From positions 541,277 to 605,276 of the forward strand of contig MEUD01000001.1 of the NCBI GenBank assembly GCA_001771575.1: a stretch of 64,000 bases of DNA, written 5' to 3'. Position numbers and translations under genes: made by a program. Source of the stretch: a candidate division WOR-1 bacterium RIFOXYB2_FULL_45_9 (GTDB lineage: Bacteria; Margulisbacteria; WOR-1; O2-12-FULL-45-9; XYB2-FULL-48-7). Under the pieces are notes generated by a model. It was not told the origin of the DNA, did not search any database, and worked only from the letters and a program-made list of their open reading frames with translations. Below, piece after piece: positions 10,169 to 19,917 of the stretch (the stretch's first letter is position 1; each line of letters opens with the position of its first letter).

Positions 10169-11041
10169 CTATCTCTTCAGTTCCGGGAAAAGCCCGCCAA
10201 GCTTCGCGATAAAATCGCGCGGCTCGACCAGCCGTTTCTGTTCATCCAGAATAATATGCTTCTTCCCCGACTGAACGATCGAATACAGCGGTTTTTCGGT
10301 AAGGTTGGCGCTCTGTTGTTCGCACCCTTTGATCCCGACCTGCATGTTCATTCTGGCGACGTCGGGATTATCGTCGAGCCAGGTATAGACCTCGCGCAGG
10401 TCGAGCGGCCGCCCCTTATAAAGCGCTTCGTATATTTTAGTGATCATATCGATATCGATCTTTTCGTCGATCGTCAGCCGGTATTCCGGCCGGCAAAGGT
10501 CGATGTCGATCTCGATCCCCCGGGACTTAAACTCTTCGAGATGCTCTTTAATGTAAAGCGAGATCGCCGCTCCCCGGTAATGTTTATGGACTTCGCGCAT
10601 CGCGTCGAGGGAAAGCAGTTCCGATAAGGTCCCCTGGATCATCGTCATATTGGAAACGTATACCAGGTCCTGATAATTCTTCTTAAATTCTTCGACAAAA
10701 CGCGATGCACTGTCGATATCAAAGATCGGCGAGTCGCAGGTCACCCGGATAAAAGCGTCAGCCCCTTCCCGTTCGCAAAGTTGAATGTGGCGATCGACGA
10801 TATCTTGTTCCGCGCCGGCAAACCAGCCGCAGCCCAGGCTTTCCGCTTCTTCGATCAATGGCTTATTTTTGGGATCGTTCGAGGTCGCCAAAAACACTCC
10901 GTCCAACCCTTGCACCGCTTTCATCCTTTCAACGTGATGGGCAAAGATCGACTTGCCAGCCATCTTTAAAAGGACTTTCCCCGGCAAACGGGTCGAAGAC
11001 ATCCGGGCTGTGATGGCGCCGATAACCTTTTTATTCGCCAT
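10169..11041 (-). CDS. SpsF-like cytidylyltransferase
   Basis: AITARMSSTRLPGKVLLKMAGK; RVTCDSPIFD; start revised to MANKK. Confidence 0.78.
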   Translation of the reverse strand: MANKKVIGAITARMSSTRLPGKVLLKMAGKSIFAHHVERMKAVQGLDGVFLATSNDPKNKPLIEEAESLGCGWFAGAEQDIVDRHIQLCEREGADAFIRVTCDSPIFDIDSASRFVEEFKKNYQDLVYVSNMTMIQGTLSELLSLDAMREVHKHYRGAAISLYIKEHLEEFKSRGIEIDIDLCRPEYRLTIDEKIDIDMITKIYEALYKGRPLDLREVYTWLDDNPDVARMNMQVGIKGCEQQSANLTEKPLYSIVQSGKKHIILDEQKRLVEPRDFIAKLGGLFPELKR

Positions 11042-11043
11042 AT

Positions 11044-12027
11044 TTAGATCCTTTCCCATTTTTTTGCGGCGGCCGCCCGGTCGGCGGCAAGCGCCAATTT
11101 AAGAACAGGGATATTTTTTTCGATCGAGTTGAACGTTTCCCGTCCGGCGGCGGCGCAGGCCAGAAAATATTTGATCTCGTCGACGTACATCTGGTTGTAT
11201 AAAACTTCCAGTTCCATCTTTTGCCAGGCCCATTCCGGCTTTTTGACACTGATCGTGCCGATCCGGCCAAAAGCAAAATCCCAGACTGCCGTCCCCTCCT
11301 CGCTCACCACTTTACAGCGCCGGGAGTAACCATGTTGAAGATAGTCCAAATGAATGGTCGCCACCACGCCGGATTTGAACCTGACGATCAGCTCAACGTG
11401 GTCTTCGGTGTCCATCTTTAAATTAGAGAGCATCCCTTTATCGCAAATGACCTCGACCGGTTCGCCAAAGAACCAAACCGCGTAATCAAGCTCGTGAATT
11501 GCGTCGAAAATCAAGTTGCCACCCATTTTCCGGTTCGCCATATAATGGGTTTGATAATCCTTTTTCGCGAAGGGGAGAAAAAAACCGAATTCCAGGTTCG
11601 CCCAGAGGATCCGTTTGAATTCCGGATCGGTGGTCAGGATTTCGTGGAGGAGGGCGACCGCCGGGTGAAAACGGAGGTTGCAACCGACCATCGTCACCAA
11701 TTTTTTTTCCTTGACCAAGGAGGCCAGTTCCGCGACCCCGTCGAGCGAAATAGCCAGCGGTTTTTCAATGAAGAGATGGCACCCGGCGGTGGCGCAAGCC
11801 TTAGCCGGCTCTAAATGCTGATTGCTGAAAGTGCAAATGAAGGCGGCCTCCGGTTTAACTTTCGCTAACGCTTCTTCAAGCGAGAGAAAAGTTCCCCGGG
11901 TCCGGTCGGCAATTTTTTTTAAATTCTCGGCGTTCAAATCGACCGCGTAGACATCGTGCCCCAGTTCGGCCAGATTCTCGATATGCCGGCCGCCGATCGA
12001 ACCGGCGCCAACTACCAGGGCCTTCAT
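11044..12027 (-). CDS. Gfo/Idh/MocA family oxidoreductase
   Basis: VVGAGSIGGRHIENLAELGHDV; LFIEKPLA; Rossmann and substrate-domain pattern. Confidence 0.88.
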   Translation of the reverse strand: MKALVVGAGSIGGRHIENLAELGHDVYAVDLNAENLKKIADRTRGTFLSLEEALAKVKPEAAFICTFSNQHLEPAKACATAGCHLFIEKPLAISLDGVAELASLVKEKKLVTMVGCNLRFHPAVALLHEILTTDPEFKRILWANLEFGFFLPFAKKDYQTHYMANRKMGGNLIFDAIHELDYAVWFFGEPVEVICDKGMLSNLKMDTEDHVELIVRFKSGVVATIHLDYLQHGYSRRCKVVSEEGTAVWDFAFGRIGTISVKKPEWAWQKMELEVLYNQMYVDEIKYFLACAAAGRETFNSIEKNIPVLKLALAADRAAAAKKWERI

Positions 12028-13526
12028 TTTTTTTCTCCCTGGACGGTTTTTTGTTCTTTGGCCGCCCGTTTCCGGTAAAAAGCGGTCAGGAATTTCTTGA
12101 AAAGCAGTTTGTCGATTGGTATCTTGTAGAACATAAAATGATTGCGAAGCCCGGCTATCTTAATAAACAGGGTGTTGATCAGCCGATCTCGCCCATTATC
12201 GAGCTGATGGTTGCCGACCCGCGATTCCGATTCCATGTTTAGATAGTAAGCGGCGCTTTCGGAAAATTTGCCGTTCACCTGCCAGGGACGGACATATTCG
12301 GACGCGGTGTACATGTCAATGACCGCCCGGCTGGTCCATTCTTTAAAATCTTTCGGTTCGGTCAGATACCCTTCTTTTAACAGTTGTTGGGTCAATTCGC
12401 ATTTTGGATATGGGCGAAAAGTCCCGACCCCGCAGGTAAACAATGGGTAGCGCCGCAATTTATTGATAAACGCGACCGTCTGCTTGATGTCGCCAAGCTT
12501 TTCCCCCGGGATCTCCAGGATAAAAGATGACCGCGGGATAATCCCGTGTTCATCGCATTTTTTGACCGCGTGTTCCGCTTGTTGGGGAGTGATCCCCTTC
12601 TTCATCAGTTTAAGGGTGTGCGGCGAGCCAGATTCGATCCCCAGCGTCAACTGGATCAAGCCAGACTCTCTCGCCAGGGCGAGCGTATCGTCGTTAAGCA
12701 TCGTTTCATTGAAATAATCGACACGGCATTCCCCGTCCCAGGTGATATTCAAGCCAAGTTTAATGATCCCGGCGCAGATCGCCCGGACCCGGTCGCAATC
12801 GACGAAGAAATTGTCGTCCAGTATCTTGAGGTGGGTCAGCCGGTACTTTTTGACGATCTGTTCGATCTCGGCCAGGACCTTGGCGGCGCTTTTTTTCCGG
12901 TAGCGCCGGTTATCGGCCACAACATTGATGCAGAAAGTGCATTTTGACGGACAGCCCCGACTGCTCTCGTACGGGAGCCAGCGCATCGGTTGGGGAACGA
13001 ATTCCGAAAGTTTATCGGTGAGATAACTGTTGATGAACGTCTCAATATGCTCTTCCAGGCTGTAGTCCGGAAAAGGCAACTTTTCCATATCGAGGATCTG
13101 TTTCGGAAAGATCTTCTTCTCGATCTTCCGGCCCTCTTTCAGGGCAGTCGCGATCTCCAGAATATGATCTTCCCCTTCCCCGGCGATCACGTAGTCAACA
13201 TACTCGCACTTGGCCATCTGTTCCGGAAAAAGAGTGCAATGCCATCCGCCCACAACCACGGGAACATTGGTATTTTCCTTGATGAATTTGATGGTTTCGT
13301 AGGCATCGGGGGCCTCCGAGGTCAGGATCGCGACGGCCGCCATCAAGGCCCCTTCCAGTTCTTTCTTGATGGTGACAAGATGGTCCTGCTCAAAGGCGCT
13401 ATTAATAATTTTTATCTCAAAGCCGGCGGCATGGAGCTTGGAACCGAGCAAGATCAGGTTAAGAGGCGGATAATTATTATAGTTATAAACGTTCTTTGGC
13501 CGGATCAGGACGATCTTATCTGCCAT
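12024..13526 (-). CDS. B12-binding-domain radical SAM protein
   Basis: SRGCPSKCTFCIN (CxxxCxxC), N-terminal cobalamin-like domain, LTLGIESGSPHTLKLMKKG. Confidence 0.88.
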   Translation of the reverse strand: MADKIVLIRPKNVYNYNNYPPLNLILLGSKLHAAGFEIKIINSAFEQDHLVTIKKELEGALMAAVAILTSEAPDAYETIKFIKENTNVPVVVGGWHCTLFPEQMAKCEYVDYVIAGEGEDHILEIATALKEGRKIEKKIFPKQILDMEKLPFPDYSLEEHIETFINSYLTDKLSEFVPQPMRWLPYESSRGCPSKCTFCINVVADNRRYRKKSAAKVLAEIEQIVKKYRLTHLKILDDNFFVDCDRVRAICAGIIKLGLNITWDGECRVDYFNETMLNDDTLALARESGLIQLTLGIESGSPHTLKLMKKGITPQQAEHAVKKCDEHGIIPRSSFILEIPGEKLGDIKQTVAFINKLRRYPLFTCGVGTFRPYPKCELTQQLLKEGYLTEPKDFKEWTSRAVIDMYTASEYVRPWQVNGKFSESAAYYLNMESESRVGNHQLDNGRDRLINTLFIKIAGLRNHFMFYKIPIDKLLFKKFLTAFYRKRAAKEQKTVQGEKK

Positions 13527-14649
13527 TGACGCACTCCTTTACCACCGTAATCACTGTTTCGACTTCCTGATCGCTCATCTTCGGATAGAGCGGCAGAGTG
13601 ATGGTGCTTTCATAATAAGCTTCGGCCCGTGGACAAAGCCCTTTCTGATAACCTAATTGGCTATAGTACGGCTGCCAGTAAACGGGGATGTAATGAACGT
13701 TAACACCAAGTCCTTTGGCGCGCAGGGCGTCAAATATCTTTCGCCTGTTCCCTTTGACCATGATCGGATAAATATGCCAGGCGGAACGGCAATCGGTTTT
13801 TCCCTGAATGGTCGCCAGCCCGGGCACATTTTTAAAAGCGGCCTGATAGCGGGCGACTATCTCCCGCCGACGGGCGACAAATTGGTCGAGCTTTTTCAGT
13901 TGGCTCATCCCCAACGCCGACTGAAAATCGGTCAGGCGGTAGTTAAAACCAAGCGCCTGCATTTCGTAAACCCAGGGGCCGGGATCTTTTTCGGCAAGAA
14001 GTTTTGGGTCGCGGGTGATCCCATGGGTGCGGAAGGTTTTAAGTTTTTCATAAAAGTCTTTATTGTTCGTCAAAACCATCCCCCCCTCGCCGGTGGTAAT
14101 GTGCTTGACCGCGTGAAAGCTAAGGATGGTCATGTCAGAATACTGGCCGGCGCCGATCTTTTTCCCCTGATAATCGGCACCCAGCGCGTGGCAAGCGTCT
14201 TCGATCACCGTTAAATTTCGCTCTTTGGCCAATTTAGAGAGGGCCGCCATTTCGCAAGGCTGTCCGGCATAATGGACCGGCAAGATCGCTTTGGTCTTGG
14301 CGGTAATTTGTCCGGCAACGGCGGTTGGATCAAGATTGATGGTCTGGGGATCGATGTCGGCAAAGAGCGGCTTGGCGCCGCAGTAAAGGACGGCGTTGGC
14401 GGTCGCTACAAAGGTGATCGGGGAAGTGATCGCTTCATCCCCCGCTTTGAGCCCGGCGGCAAAACAGGCGCCGTGCAGGGCCGAAGTCCCGGAGTTGAAT
14501 GCGACCGCGTATTTGGCGCCGCAGTAGCCGGCCGTTTTAGCTTCAAATTCGTCGACCAGCGGCCCCTGTGTCAGGTAAGCGGTTTTTAGCGCCTGGGCGA
14601 CCGCCGCGATATCCTCATCATCAACCCATTGCGTCGCGTATGGGATCAT
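13516..14649 (-). CDS. pseC: UDP-4-amino-4,6-dideoxy-N-acetyl-altrosamine transaminase
   Basis: DegT/DnrJ/EryC1 fold: FNSGTSALHGACFAAGLKAGDEAITSPITF, EDACHALGA, SFHAVKHITTGEGG; directly after pseB. Confidence 0.88.
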   Translation of the reverse strand: MIPYATQWVDDEDIAAVAQALKTAYLTQGPLVDEFEAKTAGYCGAKYAVAFNSGTSALHGACFAAGLKAGDEAITSPITFVATANAVLYCGAKPLFADIDPQTINLDPTAVAGQITAKTKAILPVHYAGQPCEMAALSKLAKERNLTVIEDACHALGADYQGKKIGAGQYSDMTILSFHAVKHITTGEGGMVLTNNKDFYEKLKTFRTHGITRDPKLLAEKDPGPWVYEMQALGFNYRLTDFQSALGMSQLKKLDQFVARRREIVARYQAAFKNVPGLATIQGKTDCRSAWHIYPIMVKGNRRKIFDALRAKGLGVNVHYIPVYWQPYYSQLGYQKGLCPRAEAYYESTITLPLYPKMSDQEVETVITVVKECVNGR

Positions 14650-14651
14650 GG

Positions 14652-15879
<1,228 letters not shown>

Positions 15880-15886
15880 ATAATAT

Positions 15887-15915
15887 AGTATAGGAGGTTA
15901 TTCAGGGGCTGTCAA
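15887..15915 (-). promoter_or_regulatory. sigma70-type promoter, TTGACA-17-TATACT, 7 nt from HTH ATG
   Basis: minus strand TTGACA GCCCCTGAATAACCTCC TATACT ATATTAT ATG; counted by hand. Confidence 0.8.
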
Positions 15916-15918
15916 GTC

Positions 15919-15956
15919 CTAGTCAGATCTAGTCATTACTAGTCTTTCCACTAGTT
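15919..15956. repeat. phased direct repeats GACTAG (minus), starts at 10, 10 and 12 bp
   Basis: CTAGTC at 15919, 15929, 15939 and CTAGTT at 15951 (+ strand), immediately upstream of the -35. Confidence 0.8.
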
Positions 15957-17037
15957 GAGCGATCGCCATTGAAGCGGTCAGACCTGGGGATTCGATCCCG
16001 ATCAGATTGATAAAACCGGGATAACCGTTAGCCGACTCCTCTTTAATAACAAAGTCGCGGAAACCGTCGTCCGGGCCCTGAAGTTTTGGCCTGATCCCGG
16101 AAGTATCCGGGCTAAGCATCTCTTCTTTCAACCAGGGGAAATAGGTCCTGGCCGCGTGGTAAAACTCCGTCCGCTTAGCCGGGTCGACCTCATAATTTAA
16201 ATTCTCGCCATAATGGGCATCAGGCCCTAAACGGATCTGTCCGGTCAGGTCTAGCGTGGCGTGGACTCCAAGTCCATATCCTTTCTTATGAGGGACCGGA
16301 TAAACCAGATGGTGAATTTTCCCTTTGGCCCCGGGAATGGAAAAGTAATCTCCTTTGCATGGATAAAGATTATAATGCAGTTTTTTGACATCGAAACCGG
16401 CCAATCCAGCAACCTGGTCCGAACCCAGCCCGGCCGCGTTAATAACCTGTTCAGCCAGGATTTTTTCGCCGTTCGAAGTTTCAATTATATATCCACCGGA
16501 TTGTTTACTGATACCGGTAACTTCATGATTAAAAGCAAAAAGCGTTCCATTGGCCTGCGCCTGCTGGTAGTAATATTTCATTAAACCGTGGGAATCAATG
16601 ATCCCGGTCGTGGCCGACATGATCCCGGTCAGGGCAAAAACATTCGGTTCCAGCTTTTTAACTTCGGCTTCGGTCAGCAGGCTGATCCCCGGAACGCCGA
16701 TCGCCTGGCAATTCTGATAGATATTCTCGATCTCTTTTTTTTCTTCTTCATTGGTGGAAATGATCACTTTTCCGCAATTTTGGTATTTGATCCCGGCCGC
16801 TTTGCAAAGTTGATAAAGGAGCGGGTTTCCCTCAAGGCATAGTCGGCTCTTCAGAGTATTGGGAGGATAATAAATACCGGCGTGGATAACTTCGCTGTTC
16901 CGACTGCTGGTCTCCTGGCCGAAACCGTCATGTTTCTCAAAGACTATCAGATCACCGTCATGTCGGTCACTTAACACCTTGGCAATGGCCAGGCCGACAA
17001 CGCCGGCGCCGATTATTGAAACAGCCACCTTTTCCAA
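15919..17037 (-). CDS. lhgO: L-2-hydroxyglutarate oxidase-like FAD oxidoreductase
   Basis: SIIGAGVVGLAIAKVLSDR, SSRNSEVIHAGIYYPP, VINAAGLGSD, FINLIGIESPGLTAS. Confidence 0.85.
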   Translation of the reverse strand: MEKVAVSIIGAGVVGLAIAKVLSDRHDGDLIVFEKHDGFGQETSSRNSEVIHAGIYYPPNTLKSRLCLEGNPLLYQLCKAAGIKYQNCGKVIISTNEEEKKEIENIYQNCQAIGVPGISLLTEAEVKKLEPNVFALTGIMSATTGIIDSHGLMKYYYQQAQANGTLFAFNHEVTGISKQSGGYIIETSNGEKILAEQVINAAGLGSDQVAGLAGFDVKKLHYNLYPCKGDYFSIPGAKGKIHHLVYPVPHKKGYGLGVHATLDLTGQIRLGPDAHYGENLNYEVDPAKRTEFYHAARTYFPWLKEEMLSPDTSGIRPKLQGPDDGFRDFVIKEESANGYPGFINLIGIESPGLTASMAIAQLVERLVMTRSD

Positions 17038-17040
17038 TGA

Positions 17041-17937
17041 CTAGACCTTTTTATAAGTGGAGCTTGAAATATTCTGCCAATATTCAAGAAAAAACGCCAA
17101 AAACACCGAACAAAACGCACCAAAAACAAATCCAATCACAAAATTAAGCACGATTTTATGCTTCAACGGTTTTACTGGTCTTTCCGCTGGATCAATTATT
17201 GAGAACGGGGTCAACTCTTTTGACTCGTCAAGCTTTGCAGACTCATACTCTTTTCGCAACATTACGTATGTTGAATTTTGGATCTCATATTCCCGTTCCA
17301 ATCTTTTCAGCTCAACACCTTGCAGTTCATTCGGATCACTGGATAGAAGAGTGAATTTCTTTATCGCGTTTTCAGCGAGCCGCAGTTCGCCCTCAATCCT
17401 GGGTAATTGACTTTCAATATATTCTTTTTTCTTTCTGGCTTCAGTATAATTAATTTTTTTCCAATATTGTTCCCCTGCCGCGACCATCGCATTGGCTATA
17501 TCGGCGGATAGAATGGGATCTTCAGTTAAAACCTTTATTTCCATTAAATCGGTACCGGATATGTCAACCATCGACATCAATGATTTGATCAATTCCTGTT
17601 TTTTAATTTCCGGGGAATCCCATCCTGTTATTTTCTTGTCCAAACGAAGCGAATCAAATACTATCTCCGCCACGCTACGGCTTTCCATGATCTTCGGAAA
17701 TTCGGCCGCTCCACTCCCTGTTTTAAAACCCAACATACTCGCCAATTGACCGGTAGCCGATGAGCCCGAACCGGTAGTCTCTTTTAATAAGATCGATACT
17801 TTCGCCTCATATACGTCTTTCCTTGACAAAGAAGGTAAACCAAAGAACAACATCGCGCCAACAGTGATAACCAGTACCAGTGGCCACCTTTTGATTACTA
17901 CCGCCAAATAATCGCGAAGATTAATATCTTCATCCAT
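17041..17937 (-). CDS. Wzz/GNVR chain-length determinant-like protein
   Basis: INLRDYLAVVIKRWPLVLVITVG N-terminal TM, C-terminal PERPVKPLKHKIVLNFVIGFVFGAF; start revised to MDEDINL. Confidence 0.82.
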   Translation of the reverse strand: MDEDINLRDYLAVVIKRWPLVLVITVGAMLFFGLPSLSRKDVYEAKVSILLKETTGSGSSATGQLASMLGFKTGSGAAEFPKIMESRSVAEIVFDSLRLDKKITGWDSPEIKKQELIKSLMSMVDISGTDLMEIKVLTEDPILSADIANAMVAAGEQYWKKINYTEARKKKEYIESQLPRIEGELRLAENAIKKFTLLSSDPNELQGVELKRLEREYEIQNSTYVMLRKEYESAKLDESKELTPFSIIDPAERPVKPLKHKIVLNFVIGFVFGAFCSVFLAFFLEYWQNISSSTYKKV

Positions 17938-17953
17938 CTCTGGTTGCTCCTTT

Positions 17954-18694
17954 CTATCTAGCAAACGTGTTATACAATGCAACAAAAGTCAGGATCATCG
18001 AAGAAAAACTGCCGAAATCGGAAAAATAGAAGAATTGCGCCGGGACATTGATAACATCACCGGGCTCGATCGCCATATCATCTTTCGCGTTGCCATTAAA
18101 AATAACCTCCGAACCATTAATATTGTATTTTTTGTCCTTTCTGGTAATAGTAGAAAAAGTAATGTTCGCTCGCGGAGTCGGACCTCCGGCATAGCTGATG
18201 TAATCGGAATATTTCCTCTCCGGGATATATTCAAACCGCCCCGCCTTGGCAACTTCCCCGTAGACCGACACATACTTCTTCTCGCCAACATACAAAGGCT
18301 TATCTTCCGACCCCGTTAAATATATTTGAACTTTACGCGGCTGGATAAGTCTAAAAGAAAAAAGATATTTTTCCGAATATACCCCTTTTATCTTATCGCT
18401 GATCAATTTTTTCGCTTCAGGAAGGGTCTTCCCCAAAAGCAACATTTCTCCAACTTTGGGAAAAAAGATCTTTCCATCCGGGCCAACGGTAAACTTATAA
18501 TTCAAAGAAAGGTCGTTCTCACCGACTATTAAATTCGCTTCAACCATATCCCCCGGCGCCAGTTTATAAACCGATTCATCAATATTATCTCCAACTATGT
18601 ATCCGTCATTCATATCCGCCACTGAACTATCTAATTGCGGAAAAACAGGAGAAACAAGGGTAAGAATCAGGCCAATTATTATATATTTTTTCAT
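17954..18694 (-). CDS. polysaccharide export outer membrane protein (Wza/SLBB type)
   Basis: signal peptide; YKLAPGDMVEANLIVG; EPGDVINVP. Confidence 0.8.
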   Translation of the reverse strand: MKKYIIIGLILTLVSPVFPQLDSSVADMNDGYIVGDNIDESVYKLAPGDMVEANLIVGENDLSLNYKFTVGPDGKIFFPKVGEMLLLGKTLPEAKKLISDKIKGVYSEKYLFSFRLIQPRKVQIYLTGSEDKPLYVGEKKYVSVYGEVAKAGRFEYIPERKYSDYISYAGGPTPRANITFSTITRKDKKYNINGSEVIFNGNAKDDMAIEPGDVINVPAQFFYFSDFGSFSSMILTFVALYNTFAR

Positions 18695-18789
18695 CGGTTT
18701 CCTTCCTCGCTTATCAATACATACGTAACAGAAGCGCTCCTGTTTTATGGCAATAAATTGCGGAAAATGGAGCGGAATAAATCGTGTTA

Positions 18790-18818
18790 ATTATGGCATT
18801 TTAGACGTAAAATGTCAA
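18790..18818 (-). promoter_or_regulatory. promoter TTGACA-17-CATAAT for wza-like operon with palindrome in the spacer
   Basis: minus strand TTGACA(18813-18818) ... CATAAT(18790-18795); CATTTTA-GACG-TAAAATG at 18797-18814. Confidence 0.65.
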
Positions 18819-18842
18819 TTATCAGGCGTCGCGATTTAAAAT

Positions 18843-18872
18843 TTGGCAATTATGATAATAATGCTATATAAT
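18843..18872 (+). promoter_or_regulatory. promoter TTGGCA-18-TATAAT, 10 nt before ATG 18883
   Basis: hexamers at 18843-18848 and 18867-18872; no SD between -10 and ATG. Confidence 0.65.
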
Positions 18873-18882
18873 CAACAAATAA

Positions 18883-19917
18883 ATGAATTTTAGACGCGCT
18901 ATTCTAATATTATTGCTGACAATACCTTGTTTTTCAGCTTTTGCCGAAGAGATCAATATCCCCTTCCAAAAAACACCCGGCCAGGACTATCTCGAAAGCC
19001 CGGCAATGATGATCGATTCGCTGGAAAACTCGACTTTGAGCTTGAAGCTCAACTGCTCAAATGACGGATTGGCACGTCTTTATTGGATCACTTCGTACGA
19101 TCAGCGCTTTGAGCAGTCAAAAAGCATCTGGTTTTACACCAAAAGGGGCGTTCATACCTATTATTTAAATATCCCCTCTCAAAACCCCTATTGGATCGGC
19201 TGGATCAAGCGGCTGATCATTGCACCGGAAAGCCCCGGCAAAATCGAAATCCTCGCCTCAACCGTGAGCCGGGGGAACTGGCTGACTTTCCTGGCTTCCG
19301 GCTGGCAGGAATTTTGGGGGCCAAAAGGACGAGCGCAAACCGGATTTTCGATCAATGTCACCCACAGCAGTCCTTTGTACGGAAATTCGATCAATGTCTA
19401 TTTTTACTGGCTAATTGGGCTGGCTTTTATTTTTTCTTTTGTCTTTTACCTGTTTAAGGCAAGGCCAAAAAGTTTTGAAGAATACCTGATCCCTTTTAAT
19501 TCAGCCGCAAAAACGGCTTTTGCGGCTATTCTCGCCTCCTGGCTCCTGCTCGCGCTGAACGCCGATCTTAATTATTTTTCTCTTTTTAAAGTCAATTATC
19601 AAAAATATTTCGGCAAAACCATCGACCAAAAACATGCCGAAGCTTATGGAGAGGACTATTTAACCTTCCTGAAGTTTACCGCCGATAAGCTTCCCAGGAA
19701 GCCGGTTTCTTTCGTGGTCTATTCATCGATCAATTCACCGGAATTGGCGGGACGACTCTTCCTCGCCCCGCATATTTTAGCGAGCGACGTCAACAAATTA
19801 CCTGACTATATTTTGGTTTTCTATCCAACACCCGACCAGATCAAACAACTGCGCGGTTTGCCGGTTTTGGCCAAACTTGACGCCAATAAGTATATCGTTA
19901 AGGGAAAAAAGAAATGA
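18883..19917 (+). CDS. hypothetical membrane protein with signal peptide
   Basis: signal peptide, TM segments; overlaps next gene's start by 4 nt. Confidence 0.65.
   Translation: MNFRRAILILLLTIPCFSAFAEEINIPFQKTPGQDYLESPAMMIDSLENSTLSLKLNCSNDGLARLYWITSYDQRFEQSKSIWFYTKRGVHTYYLNIPSQNPYWIGWIKRLIIAPESPGKIEILASTVSRGNWLTFLASGWQEFWGPKGRAQTGFSINVTHSSPLYGNSINVYFYWLIGLAFIFSFVFYLFKARPKSFEEYLIPFNSAAKTAFAAILASWLLLALNADLNYFSLFKVNYQKYFGKTIDQKHAEAYGEDYLTFLKFTADKLPRKPVSFVVYSSINSPELAGRLFLAPHILASDVNKLPDYILVFYPTPDQIKQLRGLPVLAKLDANKYIVKGKKK

Noticed and set aside
15919-15956. Direct repeats considered as a CRISPR remnant or replication iterons
   Set aside because: Units of 6 bp with 4-6 bp gaps are far too short for CRISPR; no Rep or cas gene; promoter-proximal placement favours regulation
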